The position numbers were made by a program, and so were the translations under genes. A DNA stretch of 64,000 bases. It comes from Psococerastis gibbosa (taxonomy: Eukaryota > Arthropoda > Insecta > Psocodea > Psocidae). Positions 35,135 to 47,159 of this stretch are shown here, piece after piece. Under the pieces are notes generated by a model, which saw only the letters and a list, made by a program, of their open reading frames with translations, was not told where the DNA came from and made no database searches. The number at the start of each line of letters is the position of its first letter. Position 1 is the first letter of the stretch. Where the stretch lies: assembly GCA_963971405.1 (NCBI GenBank), contig OZ020490.1:25259464-25323463 (forward strand). Direction: 5' to 3'.

Positions 35135-35294
35135 CAGGGACGGTTTCAGAAAAAGTTTTCGGGGGGGGGGGGGGCGGTGGCCGGAAAAATATCGCGTTTC
35201 TTTTACTTGAGTAATAATTTTTCTTAATTTCCCTCAAAAGCCCATTCTATCTAGTATAAAACTTTTTCTCTCGGCCTCCCCATGGATCCGTCTG
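35135..35294. mobile_element. G-run hAT MITE (CAGGGACGGTT), copy 1
   Basis: Starts CAGGGACGGTTTCAGAAAAA, ends GGATCCGTCTG. Flanks TGCTTACC and TGCGCTTACC suggest a TSD altered by 2 bp. G run at 35161. Twin at 59767-59934. Confidence 0.78.
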
Positions 35295-35694
35295 TGCGCT
35301 TACCAATCCTGGTTGGCCGAAGCAACCCATATAATCGTTATATCCGCCTCAAATCAGGAATCAGCATTGCCAAATGAACGGGACACACCGAGTGAGAAAC
35401 AAAGACGGAAATAAAAGTGTGTTTGCGCATGCTCTGGGCAATCATCCCCTCTTTTCCACCCCTGTGATCCAGCCGACAACATGCCGAGGGGTTGACAAAA
35501 CTTCTCGAGCTTTTAACGGTTTGCGGCTGACTTCTTTCTGCCCCCCCCCCCTCCTCCCTTCACCTTTCGCTGGTGTATTAATGCTGCCGTCTGTTCTATT
35601 TAGCACTAGTAGTTTGAACATGTCTTTGACTTTCGGTCGGAGGGATGCTAGTTTGAGTACAGCACTTGCTTCTTCATTTTGGTGGGCAGAACCC

Positions 35695-35830
35695 CTATGC
35701 GAAGACGGAGAGTGGCGTATAAGAAACAACGCCGAAATAGACGCAATACTCAACGGAGAAGACATATAGTCCGGTTCTGAAAAGCGCAACGCATAGGATG
35801 GCTGGGACTCGTCATGAGCCAAATTTTTAA
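35695..35830 (+). pseudogene. LINE C-terminal fragment
   Basis: CEDGEWRIRNNAEIDAILNG, a stop, then KAQRIGWLGLVM in the same order as other LINE ends here. The opposite-strand open frame at 35442-35822 is unrecognised. Confidence 0.7.
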
Positions 35831-36175
35831 AAACTTGCTGATTTATTGAGATAAAAAAGAAAAGTATTTAATTTTTGGCTGCCAATTTCCTACGTAGCAT
35901 ATCCTCTTAAAAGTCAGAAATCTAAAATTGGAAAAAATCCGAAAATCTGATCTTGTCAAATAATTGAATTAATCTCAATATTTTCATTATTCAAAGATGC
36001 ATTGACGCTCTATGAACGACGCTTAACTTGTATTGTAATTGCATTGTATATTAATCACATAGTTCCATTTCTAAATGAGAAATGAATGGGCTACCGCTAC
36101 AGCTAGAGTTGGTAGGTACCCCGCACACCACTAGGTTAAGAGGAGCTACATTATCATATTGTTAAGAAATACACG

Positions 36176-36205
36176 AATTATTATTATTATTATTATTATT
36201 ATTAA
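36176..36205. repeat. (ATT)n microsatellite
   Basis: About nine ATT units. 35.9-36.7 kb otherwise has a P1 end (about 35877-35910) and no recognised gene. Confidence 0.95.
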
Positions 36206-36747
36206 AGTCATCTGTTAATGAAGATTACCGCGTTGTCCATTTCTACCCAAAACTGTCTTGCCCGACGCGACGCGCGTCCGAACCTCGTTCAACCTGTCAG
36301 CCTCTTCAGGCTCTTTGAGGGTCCTCCAGGTCACAGAAGACCTGCCTTGTGCTGATGGGGAAGGCCCGGGACAAAGCCCGACTTCTTCAGAGACACTGAG
36401 ACCAACAACTCGAGGGTCATTCGGTCGAACAGGAGTAAATTAGCCTTTTCTGCCCTTCTAGTTGGTTTTGTTTGTGTGTTTGTTCTCGAAATATTTGGTT
36501 TAGTGCGGTTATTTAATCTATTTTCCCATGGCTTACACAATTGAAATCGTGTCGGATTTGTAGAATCTGGAGTAATTTAAGAATGAATATCTATGAAGAA
36601 CCTGCCAGCCTACCTGCCAGGATATACGGAACCAGTGGATTATTATTGTTAACGTAGTAGTTCGATATAGTCTGGTTGGTAGACCCTTGGACTCTGAAAC
36701 GGAAGGAAGAGGTTGAAGAGTCGATATGAAGGCGAAAATTGTAGTGA

Positions 36748-36889
36748 GGCGGGGTTTCCACATACGTCAATGGTCAATGAGAAATATGAAATTGACGTTT
36801 TAGCAGACATTAAAGACATACTAAAAATGTCTGCTACCACGTCAAAACCATATTTCTCATTGACCATTGACGTATGTGGAAAACCCGCC
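36748..36889. mobile_element. Palindromic MITE (GGCGGGG), copy 2
   Basis: 142 bp, nearly perfect inverted repeat; starts GGCGGGGTTTCCACATACGT. Shares the loop gacgttttagcagacattaa with 1509-1670. 36.9-37.65 kb to its right holds only a C run at about 37210. Confidence 0.9.
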
Positions 36890-37659
36890 TAAGTGTAAGT
36901 TTGTATAATTTTTATGTGAAAAAAAGTAAAAATGAATAAATATAATTGTAATTTTATAATTGAAATATTATTATAATAATATTAAAGTACATAGTTGCTC
37001 CTCCGAAACTCTGATCTGATAACTATGGTAATATTTAAGCTAAATCGTAGTTATATTGAACAATATCGTCGGCCTACAGGCTACAGTACCAGTACATTTT
37101 TTTATTATGTGTTTAATTATAGTTCTCTGATAACAGGCAGCTCAGAAAACCGTCCTTTTTAGCCGTTATTCAAAATATAAAGTCTCAGGGGCGCGGTCCA
37201 TCTTGCCCACCCCCCCCCCAGCCTCGAGCAATGTAAGAAGTGGTTCATGTCTCCCAGGGCCCCTTTGCAGCAATATGAATATAAGCACGCTTTTGTTAGC
37301 TTTGTAAAATCTTCAGCTATACTTTACTACTATAAAATGCGTAAAACCCTACTATTTTGCACTTATATTTTCAATTTGCCTTATGACGCCATATGGTACC
37401 TATACTTGGTTTTGCCCCCGCCATCATTCTAAAACTTTACGCCTCTGTAAAAGTCTTATGGTTTTTACATACAAGAATATAGCAAGCAAGTTAGCGCTAT
37501 CCGAGGCTGCGATTCAAATTAAAAAAAAAAATTGATTAATCAAGCAAAACTGAGTGAAATCGCGCTTTGCAGTCATGTTATTTTTAATTTACGTATTTAG
37601 GAAAATTCTCCCAGTCAGCAAAGACGTAGTGGTAATTTTTGAAAGACTTTTTAATGGAC

Positions 37660-38036
37660 CCAAGCCTACAGTGGCCCATAGGTCCCTTGTCCAATGCCAA
37701 CGACCCCATGGATTTCAGTTACTATAATAAATAAATACCCACTTTTTTTGTTCTATTACTAAGCCAACCTAGCGGAGTTAGGGCTATAAGCCCTCTCTTA
37801 CACTCAACTAGGAAAGCCCGGGACCACCTGCTTTACATGCCCTCCGAAGCATGGCCCGAAAATATAGCAAGTGTGGGACTCGAACCAACAACCTTTCGGG
37901 TGAAAGTCGGAGTCCGTTCCACTACTCTACATGTCCTGACGTATATGTATATGTTAACCTACACCGGCTATAAGCGATAATGGACAAACTGAGACAAACT
38001 TACCATTAACGCAATGGAACAGGCGAAAGCATGCCT
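37660..38036 (-). repeat. Interspersed repeat C, split by a tRNA-Glu SINE
   Basis: Minus-strand pieces at 37660-37715 (ggtcccttgtccaatgccaa) and about 37955-38036 (cctacaccggctataagcga) flank the SINE at 37743-37940. Confidence 0.75.
37743..37940 (-). mobile_element. tRNA-Glu-derived SINE, full copy
   Basis: Tail block gccaacctagcggagttagg at left; ggactcgaaccaacaacc (box B complement) and atgtcctgac head at right. Confidence 0.92.
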
Positions 38037-38095
38037 TAAAGAAGTACAGATACGAATCCCAACAGAGCAAGTTGTTAATGAATTTCATACATTTT

Positions 38096-38310
38096 CATGC
38101 TTGACGAAGAAGTAGAATCCGGGATGATAGGCCGTGGTCGTACTTCCAATCGTTTCAACAACATCTGCGGTTGACATCTTCAGTGGAACTGCGTAGACTT
38201 CTAAGATTGTATCTCGAAGGCTCAGCAGCAACTGTTTCATTCAGAACGACCACGGCCTGTCAACCCGGATTCAACTGCTTCGCCACGTAACTCCGGCTGT
38301 CAAAGCCTTT
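38096..38310. mobile_element. Foldback element, long form, copy 3
   Basis: Arms agaatccgggatgataggcc-type at left and ggcctgtcaacccggattc at right. The centre shares about 90 bp with 50594-50694, including catcttcagtggaactgcgt and tcagcagcaact. The right edge gtcaaagcctttg mirrors the family start. Confidence 0.8.
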
Positions 38311-38332
38311 GTAATTATAATTTAGATGCTTA

Positions 38333-38656
38333 GGCGCGGTTTCCACCGACCTGCAAGTGCAAAATACACATACGGTGACGTGGTTGCAGATATCATTAAT
38401 AAAGGCGGGGTTTCCACCGTCCTCTCATTGCAGAATGCAATTGACATTGTCGGAAATTTTTGTTTTACTCTATGTCATAATTAAAATTGATCAATGATCA
38501 TAGAGTAAAATCACAAACAAACAAACTAAAATTAAAAAATGGCGTCATGGGATATATTAAGTACAAACATTTTAATAGATTTCTATAAAAAGAAAAATTC
38601 TAATTTCCGTCAATATCATTTGCATTCTGCAACGCGAGGTCGGTGGAAACCGCGCC
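38333..38656. mobile_element. MITE (GGCGCGGTTTCCACCGACC) with TTA TSD
   Basis: Termini GGCGCGGTTTCCACCGACCT / GAGGTCGGTGGAAACCGCGCC-type, TTA at 38330-38332 and 38657-38659. A 3-bp TWA duplication is usual for PIF/Harbinger. A second left-type terminus (38405) lies inside, so two copies may be fused. Confidence 0.8.
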
Positions 38657-39057
38657 TTACCCCTATAAAAACCCGGCAAGCAGCATGTGAATGAAATATA
38701 GTTTAGACTGTATGTCTACTTCATAATACTAATTACAATCATGCAAATCTGGCTGTAGTTGGGGAGGGTTATACAATAATTTTCTTCGCCACAGTTTCCC
38801 TTCTGTTTTTCGAAAAATGTATGCAAATGAGACTGATGATGGATCCCTTGGTTAGCTGAAACTGAGCTTTCATCCCACACTTGGCTGATTTCATCAAAAC
38901 CGTCGCCCGCTTTTTGTTTTGTCCCCCAAATGGATACATCCGTTAAATATAATTCGTTGTCACTCGATTTGATGAATGGCTGTATCATAATAATAGAGTT
39001 TGCCTTGAAATTACTCAATTTTTTTGGGCTCTTATTAGTATTACAGTTGTAATCTCT

Positions 39058-39092
39058 CTCTTTCTTTCTTTCTTTCTTTCCTTTCTTTCTCT
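39058..39092. repeat. (TTTC)n microsatellite
   Basis: Tandem tttc units. 38.7-39.69 kb is open for 143 codons on the minus strand (38716-39147), but much of that frame is this low-complexity tract; not accepted as a gene. Confidence 0.9.
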
Positions 39093-39691
39093 TCCTCTTT
39101 TGCGAACGTTTCACGTAAACATATAACATCGGGGTTAATATCATCATTATTTTTATTATTAACTCGGCGAAGTGCTTTCTATAATTGATGCAATGTTGAG
39201 ATGAAAATTTTTCTAGAATTTCGTGTGACGAAATTCCTTTTTTGGAAACATTATTTTTATATTTTGGAGTGTCATCTCGTATCTCGTATCCCTTTCTACA
39301 TAAACAATAAGTTGCTTTCTTCTTTTATTCCTTCTTCTGTCCTCTAATTGCTTCTGCTATATTATGTTCTTAATTTCTCATCTACTGGTGTTCTGTTCAT
39401 ATTAATGTACGTATTATGGGGGAGACAGGGACGGGGTTACAGTGGGAGGGGGAAGGTGTAGCTTCCCCTCCTCTACCGAAATTCTGATAAATATTTTGAA
39501 AATGTGTGTTTTGCATTAATTTCATATTTAAAATAACACTTGCTTTTTATTATTAACAAAAATTCTTTTCTCACACTTCTTTTTTGAGGTAAAATATCGT
39601 CGAGTGAGGGTATAGAGGGGTAATTCTTAATGTGTTGGTCTAAGGCAATGAGCAAGCCTCAGGTCCATATTTTCATCAACAGCCTGATCAT

Positions 39692-40064
39692 GGCGATTTG
39701 GTATTATTATGATACCGGGGTTTATTCAATTGTTTTAAACAAATGGGTGCAAAATGCGCGGGCAATTCAAATTGATAAACTAATATTTTTGGTGATTTTT
39801 TAAATTTTTTCTACCTTAGATGTAGACAAAATAATTAAAATTCTTATTATATTTCAAAATTTTACCTGTAAATTTTAATGTTTATTAGTATTTCCTTCAA
39901 TTATTAAACAATGCAACCATTCTCTTGTATTCTAATAATTTATTAATTTGAATTTCCCGCGCATATTTTAACACCGTTACGTGAGTCGTGACACCTTACT
40001 ACTGCTGCATTAAAAAGTAAATACAGGTGTTATATAACCCCTGGTGTTATAATCCCAAATTGCC
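39692..40064. mobile_element. MITE family E, copy 2
   Basis: Starts GGCGATTTGGTATTATTATG, ends aatcccaaattgcc. Body parallels 18873-19229 (gtttattcaattgttttaaa, atgcgcggg, tttatatttc blocks). Confidence 0.82.
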
Positions 40065-40091
40065 AAGATCGGGCTGCTGGACATTATAGGT

Positions 40092-40668
40092 TTATATATA
40101 TATATATATATATATATTCATATACATATACAAGCGGTTCCCGGCGCAGCCTTCGGCTGCTGCCTCCACCAATTGCGCCTGCCACGGGCGGTTGCTCGGC
40201 CTTCGGCCTCGCGGTCACTTCTCATGTAAATCAGGCGGCAGCTCGGCCTACCGCCTCGCAGTCACTGCTCATGTAAATTAATTGTGGTCACACACAAAAC
40301 ACACGCAGCACCGACTGTCGGGATAAACGAAAATTAATAGTAGCGCAGTCTGCCGCTAGATGCCACTTGATGTCGGTTGGCGATGGTAGCGCCAACTGTT
40401 GGGATAAACAAAAATAAATGTAGGGCAGTCTGCCGCTAGATGTCAGTTGATGTCGGCAGTACCAGCAGCCATGTACACGCACCAATGTAAAATATTCCGA
40501 AATCAAATTATAAAAACATTCTCCAGTGGACGAAAGTGTTAATCTAAACCATCCGCGAAACTCCTTGAACACACACAACAATATTCATCATAATCGGTCG
40601 AGTCGTTTGAGAGGAGGCCCCAAACATACACACGGACAGTCGAAATATATATATTAAGATATATTAGT
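40092..40668 (+). mobile_element. Probable LINE 3' region with hairpins
   Basis: (TA)n at 40095-40118, GC hairpins GCAGCCTTCGGCTGC and GGCCTTCGGCC, and an internal 80-bp duplication (gcagtctgccgctagatg near 40345 and 40426). It ends with catcataatcggtcgagtcg and aaatatatatattaag, a layout common at RTE-like LINE 3' ends in insects. Confidence 0.5.
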
Positions 40669-41904
40669 TTTACTTACTACCTTACCGCCAAATGACAATA
40701 ATAATAAGTCAATTGCTTAGCTGGTAACATATGAAAGAAAAAAAAGTCAAATAAATAAACAACTAGTCCATACAGGGAGTAGCCGTGATTAACAAGCATA
40801 CGTACAGCTAATTAACCGACGTTCACACCTTTACCAGCTAAACTCTAATTATGGACCGCCTAAATGTAAAATCAACACCAGACGGAAACCGATTTAAACC
40901 CTTTAACACTACTTTTTTCGTAAATCCCTTTATAATCCAGTGACTCAGAGTCCCCCCGAAAAAAAGGAATCCTCTAACTAAAAAAAACTACTGTGAATGG
41001 ACATAGGAAACTGGCTACACACAAAAAAGTGTGAATGAAATCAGGTACGCAGATTAAGAAGAATTACTCACTCTATACTGGGTATATGGATGTGTTGTTT
41101 CTTTTTAGCTAGTTTGGTGACCGCAGATGCCTACTATATCGTGTATGGACCCAGTGTAAGAAGGTATTGTAGCTCGTTTTGTGTCTGGTGGTTGGACCAG
41201 GTATGGTCATTCAAAATATGAGAACAACCTTCGCGGGATTCGAAAATTGGAAATCAATGAGTTGTACATGTCATGTTAAATCTTATACCTCTGATGTAAT
41301 CTGAAAGAAATTTATCAGTGTTTTTTTTTGTGGGGAATGGGGAATTATAGATTGGTACAAAGTGTAAGGCGAAATTCTTCCTAATGTTTATTGGTATGTA
41401 TTGAAAATTGTGTCGGATAGGATGGGGGGGGGGCATTTTGGAATTGGCGTAATTAAGGGGTCTGGAGGGAGGGGCGGGGGGCTTAGCCACCCCCAGTAAC
41501 TTGTCATGTCATGTGTGATTTTTGAGGAAATAAAACAAATTGATTGAAAAAACGTAATAAACAAATGAATAATTAAAAAGGTTTTTTTTCGCAGAGAATA
41601 ATAATATGTAAAAAACATTTTAGCGCGAAAATTCGACTATTTTAATGTATTATTTTGGCAATTTTCGGAGTTCAGGAGTGTTTTTTGCCAATTTTTATGT
41701 TTGAATCTTCACTCCAATCATGGATATTAATATCATAAAGTTTTTGGGGTTTAAACGTCCATTCACCTCCCCCCTCCTGGATTATGACAACAAAGGGCAA
41801 GGATCACATGGGGTTCTAAGGGGTTCCAAGTGCTGTCCTATCGACTATCGTGGTTGGGTAGCAAGGGTGGATCCAGCCGAAAATTTAGGGGTGGGTCACA
41901 AGTT

Positions 41905-42266
41905 TTTTGTAAGTTTAAAAGGTAATTTTTTTGTTGAAAAGTTGAGTATTATTCATTTTTTTTGTTTACTAGGTATCTATGAATTTGCTCATTTAGGGGG
42001 GGGGGGGGGTCATGACCCCCTGTCTGTAAGTTTAAAAGGTAATTTTTTTGTTGAAAAGTTGAGTATTATTAATTTTATTATACTAGGTATCTTATGAATT
42101 TACTACGAATTTGCTCACCTAGGGGGGGGGGGGGTCATGACCCCCTGTAAGTTTAAAAGGTAATTTTTTTGTTGAAAAGTTGAGTATTATTCATTTTTTT
42201 TACTGGGTATCTTATGAATTTACTACGAATTTGCTCATTTAGGGGGGGTCATGACCCCCCCCCCTC
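41905..42266. repeat. Tandem repeat with G run in each unit
   Basis: Three units of about 117-121 bp starting gtaagtttaaaaggtaattt at 41909, 42026 and 42147. Each ends at a G run followed by tcatgaccccct. 40.7-41.9 kb holds no recognised gene. Confidence 0.95.
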
Positions 42267-42269
42267 CGA

Positions 42270-43330
42270 GGATCCGGCATTGCCGGGTAGTAGAATATGT
42301 GCCCTCATATGAAACCGGAGACCTATAGAAACCTACCACGTTAGATACAATACAAAAACAAAAAATAAAAAACACACACTTACTCAATTTTTAAACAAAA
42401 AGAACAGAATGGAAAAAAAAAATACTAAAAACCTTTTTGCGGTTACTAACTCAATACAGTACGTAACATATGCGGGAAAAAGGTTTGAGGCTGTATATAA
42501 TCAAAAGAATTCTCCTGATGTCATTATACTCGTGTATGCTCGGAAAGGTATAGGAGACAAAGAGATAAGTTTGGTCCCATGGGGGTTGAAGCACATGGGG
42601 TAGCTAGGGGATTTTGAGGGGGGGGGGGGAGGTTGGTTATGAAAGCCACGGTCCCTTGATCAGCTTGCGGAACTTTGCGAACATGTGTTTCACTTTACGT
42701 TAACAAGTTGTAGGGCGAATTAGCCGCGAATATAGGTAGATAATGGATACATGATATGCTAACTGAAGCATGTTGTGTTAAAAAGCTGTGAAGAAGTTTC
42801 GTTTTTGGGGGGTTGACATTAAGTTTTAAAGGTACCTATGTAGTTGGTGGTGAAACTTTTATAAATATTTGTTTTAAAGCTTTTTAGGGGCGCACTTTTA
42901 TATTATAAATTGGATATTACCTTTTAGGCTTGTGAGGAAATGAAAAATTCGATATTTCAATGCTGACTTGGCAATAATTTTGAGGGTGCTCGGATATTAA
43001 GCAATTTTACCATTGGGGTTTGCCCATTAATAATCACCATCAACATTTGTATACCTATTTCAATTTGACATTGTAACTGACTTTAGTTAGCATCGAATAG
43101 TGAATACTAAACTTTATTTTAATTTAATTTCTACCTTCTCCGTTCTATATATTTATACGTTGTATATTAAAAAATTATGAATAGTCCTTATAAATTCGTT
43201 CAACTTCAACAAGTTTTTGAATTTCTGTATGTATAATATTTAATATACATACGAATATAATACCTACACATATCACAAATTTGAAAGAAACGACGACAAC
43301 TTTTAGAGGGTGCGTGGAGGTAAGAAATTA
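42270..43330. other. AT-rich stretch, nothing recognised
   Basis: One G run at 42617. No exon, tRNA or known repeat is visible. Confidence 0.6.
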
Positions 43331-43411
43331 ACAGCCCAAAATTTAATACTTCTACTAAATCAAAAATTAAAAATACCCTATTATATGATGCATGAAGAAG
43401 TTTTCTACAAC

Positions 43412-43805
43412 TTAAGAGTGTACAGCCCGTAGGAAATAGGCAGCCCGAAATTTAATACTTTTTATTTTTTATTCAATTAAATAAGCGTGTTATTAAAGAT
43501 TTGGCTCATCAAAGTTGTAGAAGACTACTTCATGCATCATGTTATAAGATATTTTTAATTTTCGAAATTGTAGTTTTTCCATAAACATGCAAATATTTTA
43601 TAAACAACAACTTTTAACGTATTATCGATGTTATAAAAAAACTACAATTTAGAAAATTGAAAATGCCTTATTATATGATGCATGATGTCTAGTCTTCTAC
43701 AACTTTGATGAGCCAAATTTTTAATAACACGCTTAGTTAATTAAATAAAAAATAAAAAGTATGAAATTTCGGGCTGCCACTTTCCTACGGGCTGTACACT
43801 CTTAA
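43412..43805. mobile_element. Palindromic MITE P1 inside another P1 copy
   Basis: Termini TTAAGAGTGTACAGCCCGTA and complement. Both flanks (43333-43411 and 43806-43880) are P1-type sequence (gatgcatgaagaagttttct; cttgcttagttaattaaata), so it inserted into an older P1. Confidence 0.85.
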
Positions 43806-43879
43806 ATGCGACAAAACTTTATAACTTGCTTAGTTAATTAAATAAAAAATAAGAAGCATGAAATTTCGGGGCACCAATC

Positions 43880-44544
43880 TCCAATCTCCAATCTCCAAAC
43901 CCCTATCAAAATCACTCCCGTCAAATGCTTCCAGAAACTAATCTATAGTAGCGCAAAGTAAAAAAGAGTCTAACCAAAGATTAGATAAAAATAGATGGGG
44001 AAAAGTTATGAAAACTGAGAGAGTTTTGAAAATGGTTGTAATCAGTCACTGTACTAGGTTTCACCCTCATATTTCACGGTATGTAGTCTCTCTCATCTAC
44101 AGAGCCCTGCACCATGAAATAACACCCCCTCCCCCCCTCTCCCAGCTACCACCTCCCATAACCCCCCCCCCCCCCCTCTCCGACGTCCCAGGAAAAAACA
44201 ATACCACCCTTTGTTGGGCTCCGGACAATTCTAAACAATAGGCGAGAAAATATTGCCCGCCAAAATTCTTCACCGCCTTCCGTCGCTCCCTTTTTGAATT
44301 TATGTACTTTTATGCCAAGCTGTGGTTTTATGCATATATAGTGTAGTTTTTCATCTTTTTCGTTTTTGACATGAAATTAAAAATTATTTTTATTTTAAAA
44401 AAATAATTTGAAAAGTTTTCTGAAATTTGTCCGGACGCGCCTTTAGAGGGCGGACCGACGGGTTGTAACTCCACAAAATCCGAGGCATTTAGCTGCGCTT
44501 TTTCATTTCATTACTGCATTAATTTATTCCAATACATATGGTTT
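43880..44544. other. Stretch with C runs, no gene
   Basis: C runs near 44125 and 44160. The 77-codon frame at 44008-44241 has proline-rich low complexity and no motif. Confidence 0.6.
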
Positions 44545-44815
44545 ACAAATGCGCAACGCCTAAGATGGCTGGGACACGTCGTAAAAATGTCAGACGACCG
44601 TATGCCAAACAAGATGAACAAAGAAAGCATGCCAGGAAGACGAATAGCGGGACGTCCTGAAAAACTTTCGAAGGATGTGTTGGAAACTGACTTTCGTGAG
44701 TTGGGAGTCCGTGGACGGTGGACCGTCGTACAAAACCGAGATGACTGGATGTGTGTTATCGAGCAGGCCACAGCTCATCGCACAGCTTATCAAGAGCTGC
44801 TGAGTCAGAAGAAGA
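44545..44815 (+). pseudogene. LINE reverse-transcriptase C-terminus
   Basis: Broken start (MRNA then RWLGHVVKM-like in shifted frame), followed by an intact run: RIAGRPEKLSKDVLETDFRE, LGVRGRWTVVQNRDDWMCVI, EQATAHRTAYQELLSQ. Same order as the C-terminus at 417-800. Ends in an (AAG)n stretch. Confidence 0.85.
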
Positions 44816-45054
44816 TGAAGAAGAAGAACTTTAATTTATTTTTAAAAAAAGCATCTAGTTTTTTTATTATCCACAATTGGACTTAATTTTTTTTTATCTA
44901 GGTAAAAAATGGACTAGTGAAGGTGTTATATGTATATATATATATATTTTTTTTTAATTTCCCGGATCCGAATCCTAACACTCCCAAACAATAAGATCAT
45001 GCTCCTAATTTAAAAGCTGCTTACGTCCATGAGAACGGCTTTCCCCCTTTTCTT

Positions 45055-45300
45055 GACTCGTACCTGTACTTGGTTAAGTCATGCTTTTGCCTGTTTCATT
45101 GTGTCAATGGTAACCGAGTGTCAGCTTGTCCATTATCGTTTGTACCCGGTGTAGGTTGACATCGAGAACGCATACCAGTTTGCCAATCGGCAAAAATTCA
45201 TACGGAAACAATAACAATATAGTCCGAAATTCATGGGGTCGTTGGCATTGGACAATGGACCTATGGGCCACTATAAGTAGGCCTGGGTCCGTGAAAGGTC
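45055..45300 (+). repeat. Interspersed repeat C
   Basis: Near-complete: gtacttggttaagtcatgct, gtgtaggttgacatcgagaa, attcatacggaaacaataac, ggacctatgggcc. Confidence 0.82.
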
Positions 45301-45866
45301 CCTTAAGAAACTAAAATTACAACCCCCTTTTCTACATTTTTATGGCAATAGGGTGGGGGTGCCAAATGATGTACCCCCTCTACAACCTATCGTTACGCCA
45401 CTGATAGTCACTAGTCAGTGGTTGTGGCAGTACATTTTCGTCTTTTCCTGATCAAAACAAACTTGTTGATACCGTTTCTTATAAAACTAACAGGTATGCG
45501 GTGGCGGTAGTGCCGGAAAGTCACGCTAGGATGCGCTCCTGTGAGCAGCGCAGTGTGTCAGTGATGATCACAGGCCGTGGCGTGGACTCGCGCGTCTTCA
45601 AGCACCATTGGCTGCCCCCGCAGCTTTGGTGGGTTCAAGAAAACGGAAGAGAGGCTCAAAGCTCTGCCGACAGATAGCAGCACTGTCAGTGGCGTAACAG
45701 AAAGAAAGCAAGTTATGCAAGGCGTAAGGGCCCCCGGCCAAAGGGGGCCCCTGCAGAAAGGGGAAAAAAGCGTCTTTTGGAATTTTCTGAAAAGATTTAA
45801 AAAAAAAAACGTATTATAAGAAAAGAAAATGAAATTTTAGGCCTAGTTAACATTATGGGTTAATTG

Positions 45867-47152
45867 TAGAGGTGCGACGAGCGATACACCGGCCTGTATC
45901 GATTCATTTCGAGTCGGGTAGTGAAATGAATCGATTCTTTCTTTCGATACAATGATACACCGGGCTTCTGATGCAGCCCAAAATCACAGTATAAGAAGAC
46001 ATATCTTTGCAACTAACTTCACTGAGCTGCTAAGAGAATGTATGATAATATATTTCGGGTTTCGTCTTAGTTGTTGGGTTTGTCATTTAAAGCGTCATGA
46101 TTAATTTCGGGTTTAACAGTCAATTTAAAATAAAGTGAACCCAGGCTCAAACGAGTGAACGATGCAGTGATACACCAATTCAGCGAATGCTCGAATCAGA
46201 TTGAATTTAAAAGACAGGGAAGCCATTTAGTCTGCTACAAATTTGTCTGCCATCTTATGACTATATCAAACCAATCTCAATATTAGTTGAGAGGGTTATT
46301 ACCTGACACGTTATGATTTCTTTCGGGTAGCTGGGACATCATAGTTTACTAACTGCTACTTAGTTTAACACCGATGCAGCAGCTGAGCAGCGCTACCCTG
46401 AGTCCCTGACCACCCCTAGCCGCCATATATATTGATAACGGTACGTAGTACGTACAGGGTCAGTCGTCTGGGTTTCCGGTCTGTATACAGCCGGGGGGGG
46501 GGGGGCGGGGCCCTCGGGGTGATTGCTATAACGCTAGCCGCCATACACAAGGTCAGGGTATACAACCCCGGCCCTCCAGGGCCGTGCCGCTGGGGCCTCC
46601 GTGGTGATTGTGTACCGGAAGCGGTTTACGCCCGGCGCCGAGACTAATCTAAATTCTAAACAGTACTCTGAACTGTATCAATAATCAATTCCGCTAATGC
46701 CCGATTGCTCGAACCGGATTGAATTTAAAAGATAGGAAGATCTATTAGCCTGCCACTAATTTGTCTACCATCCTATGGTTATAACTAACCAATCCAATTA
46801 TAAGTTGAGGAGGTTATCACCTGACACGCTATGATTTCTTTCGGGTAGCAGGGACATCTAAGTCTACAAGCCGCAATAGAAATTGGCATAAGAAGGTTTG
46901 TTTTAATAAATGTAAACATTAAGATGTACCAGGCATCTTATACTGAAAAAAATGAAAAATACCGATACTTCATAATAAGATGAGAGATAAGATATACAAA
47001 TTGTGCGAGTTAAGCGCTCATTTTAAAATTTTAATTTTTGTGGGTTGGTGTATCGCTGTATTGAAACATTTTGCACTGTGTCGTTTGATGTACCGATGCA
47101 GCGCACTGTATCGATTCTTTCGAGTCGGGTAGTATCGCTCGTCGCACCTCTA
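45867..47152. mobile_element. Non-autonomous hAT element, 1,286 bp
   Basis: Termini TAGAGGTGCGACGAGCGATA and complement with perfect 8-bp TSD GTTAATTG (45859-45866, 47153-47160). Subterminal tcgattc/ctttcga motifs recur at both ends. An internal segment is duplicated (46187-46340 and 46704-46860, sharing tttctttcgggtagc). G run at 46493. No transposase frame. Confidence 0.92.
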
Positions 47153-47159
47153 GTTAATT

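Noticed and set aside
35442..35822. Minus-strand 126-codon ORF as a gene
   Set aside because: It overlaps a LINE C-terminus on the other strand and has no recognisable domain; probably mobile-element sequence.
38716..39147. 143-codon minus-strand gene
   Set aside because: Much of the frame is the TTTC microsatellite read as lysine/arginine-rich sequence; no domain or splice context.
41720..42097. 125-codon plus-strand ORF
   Set aside because: Mostly the G-run tandem repeat translated.
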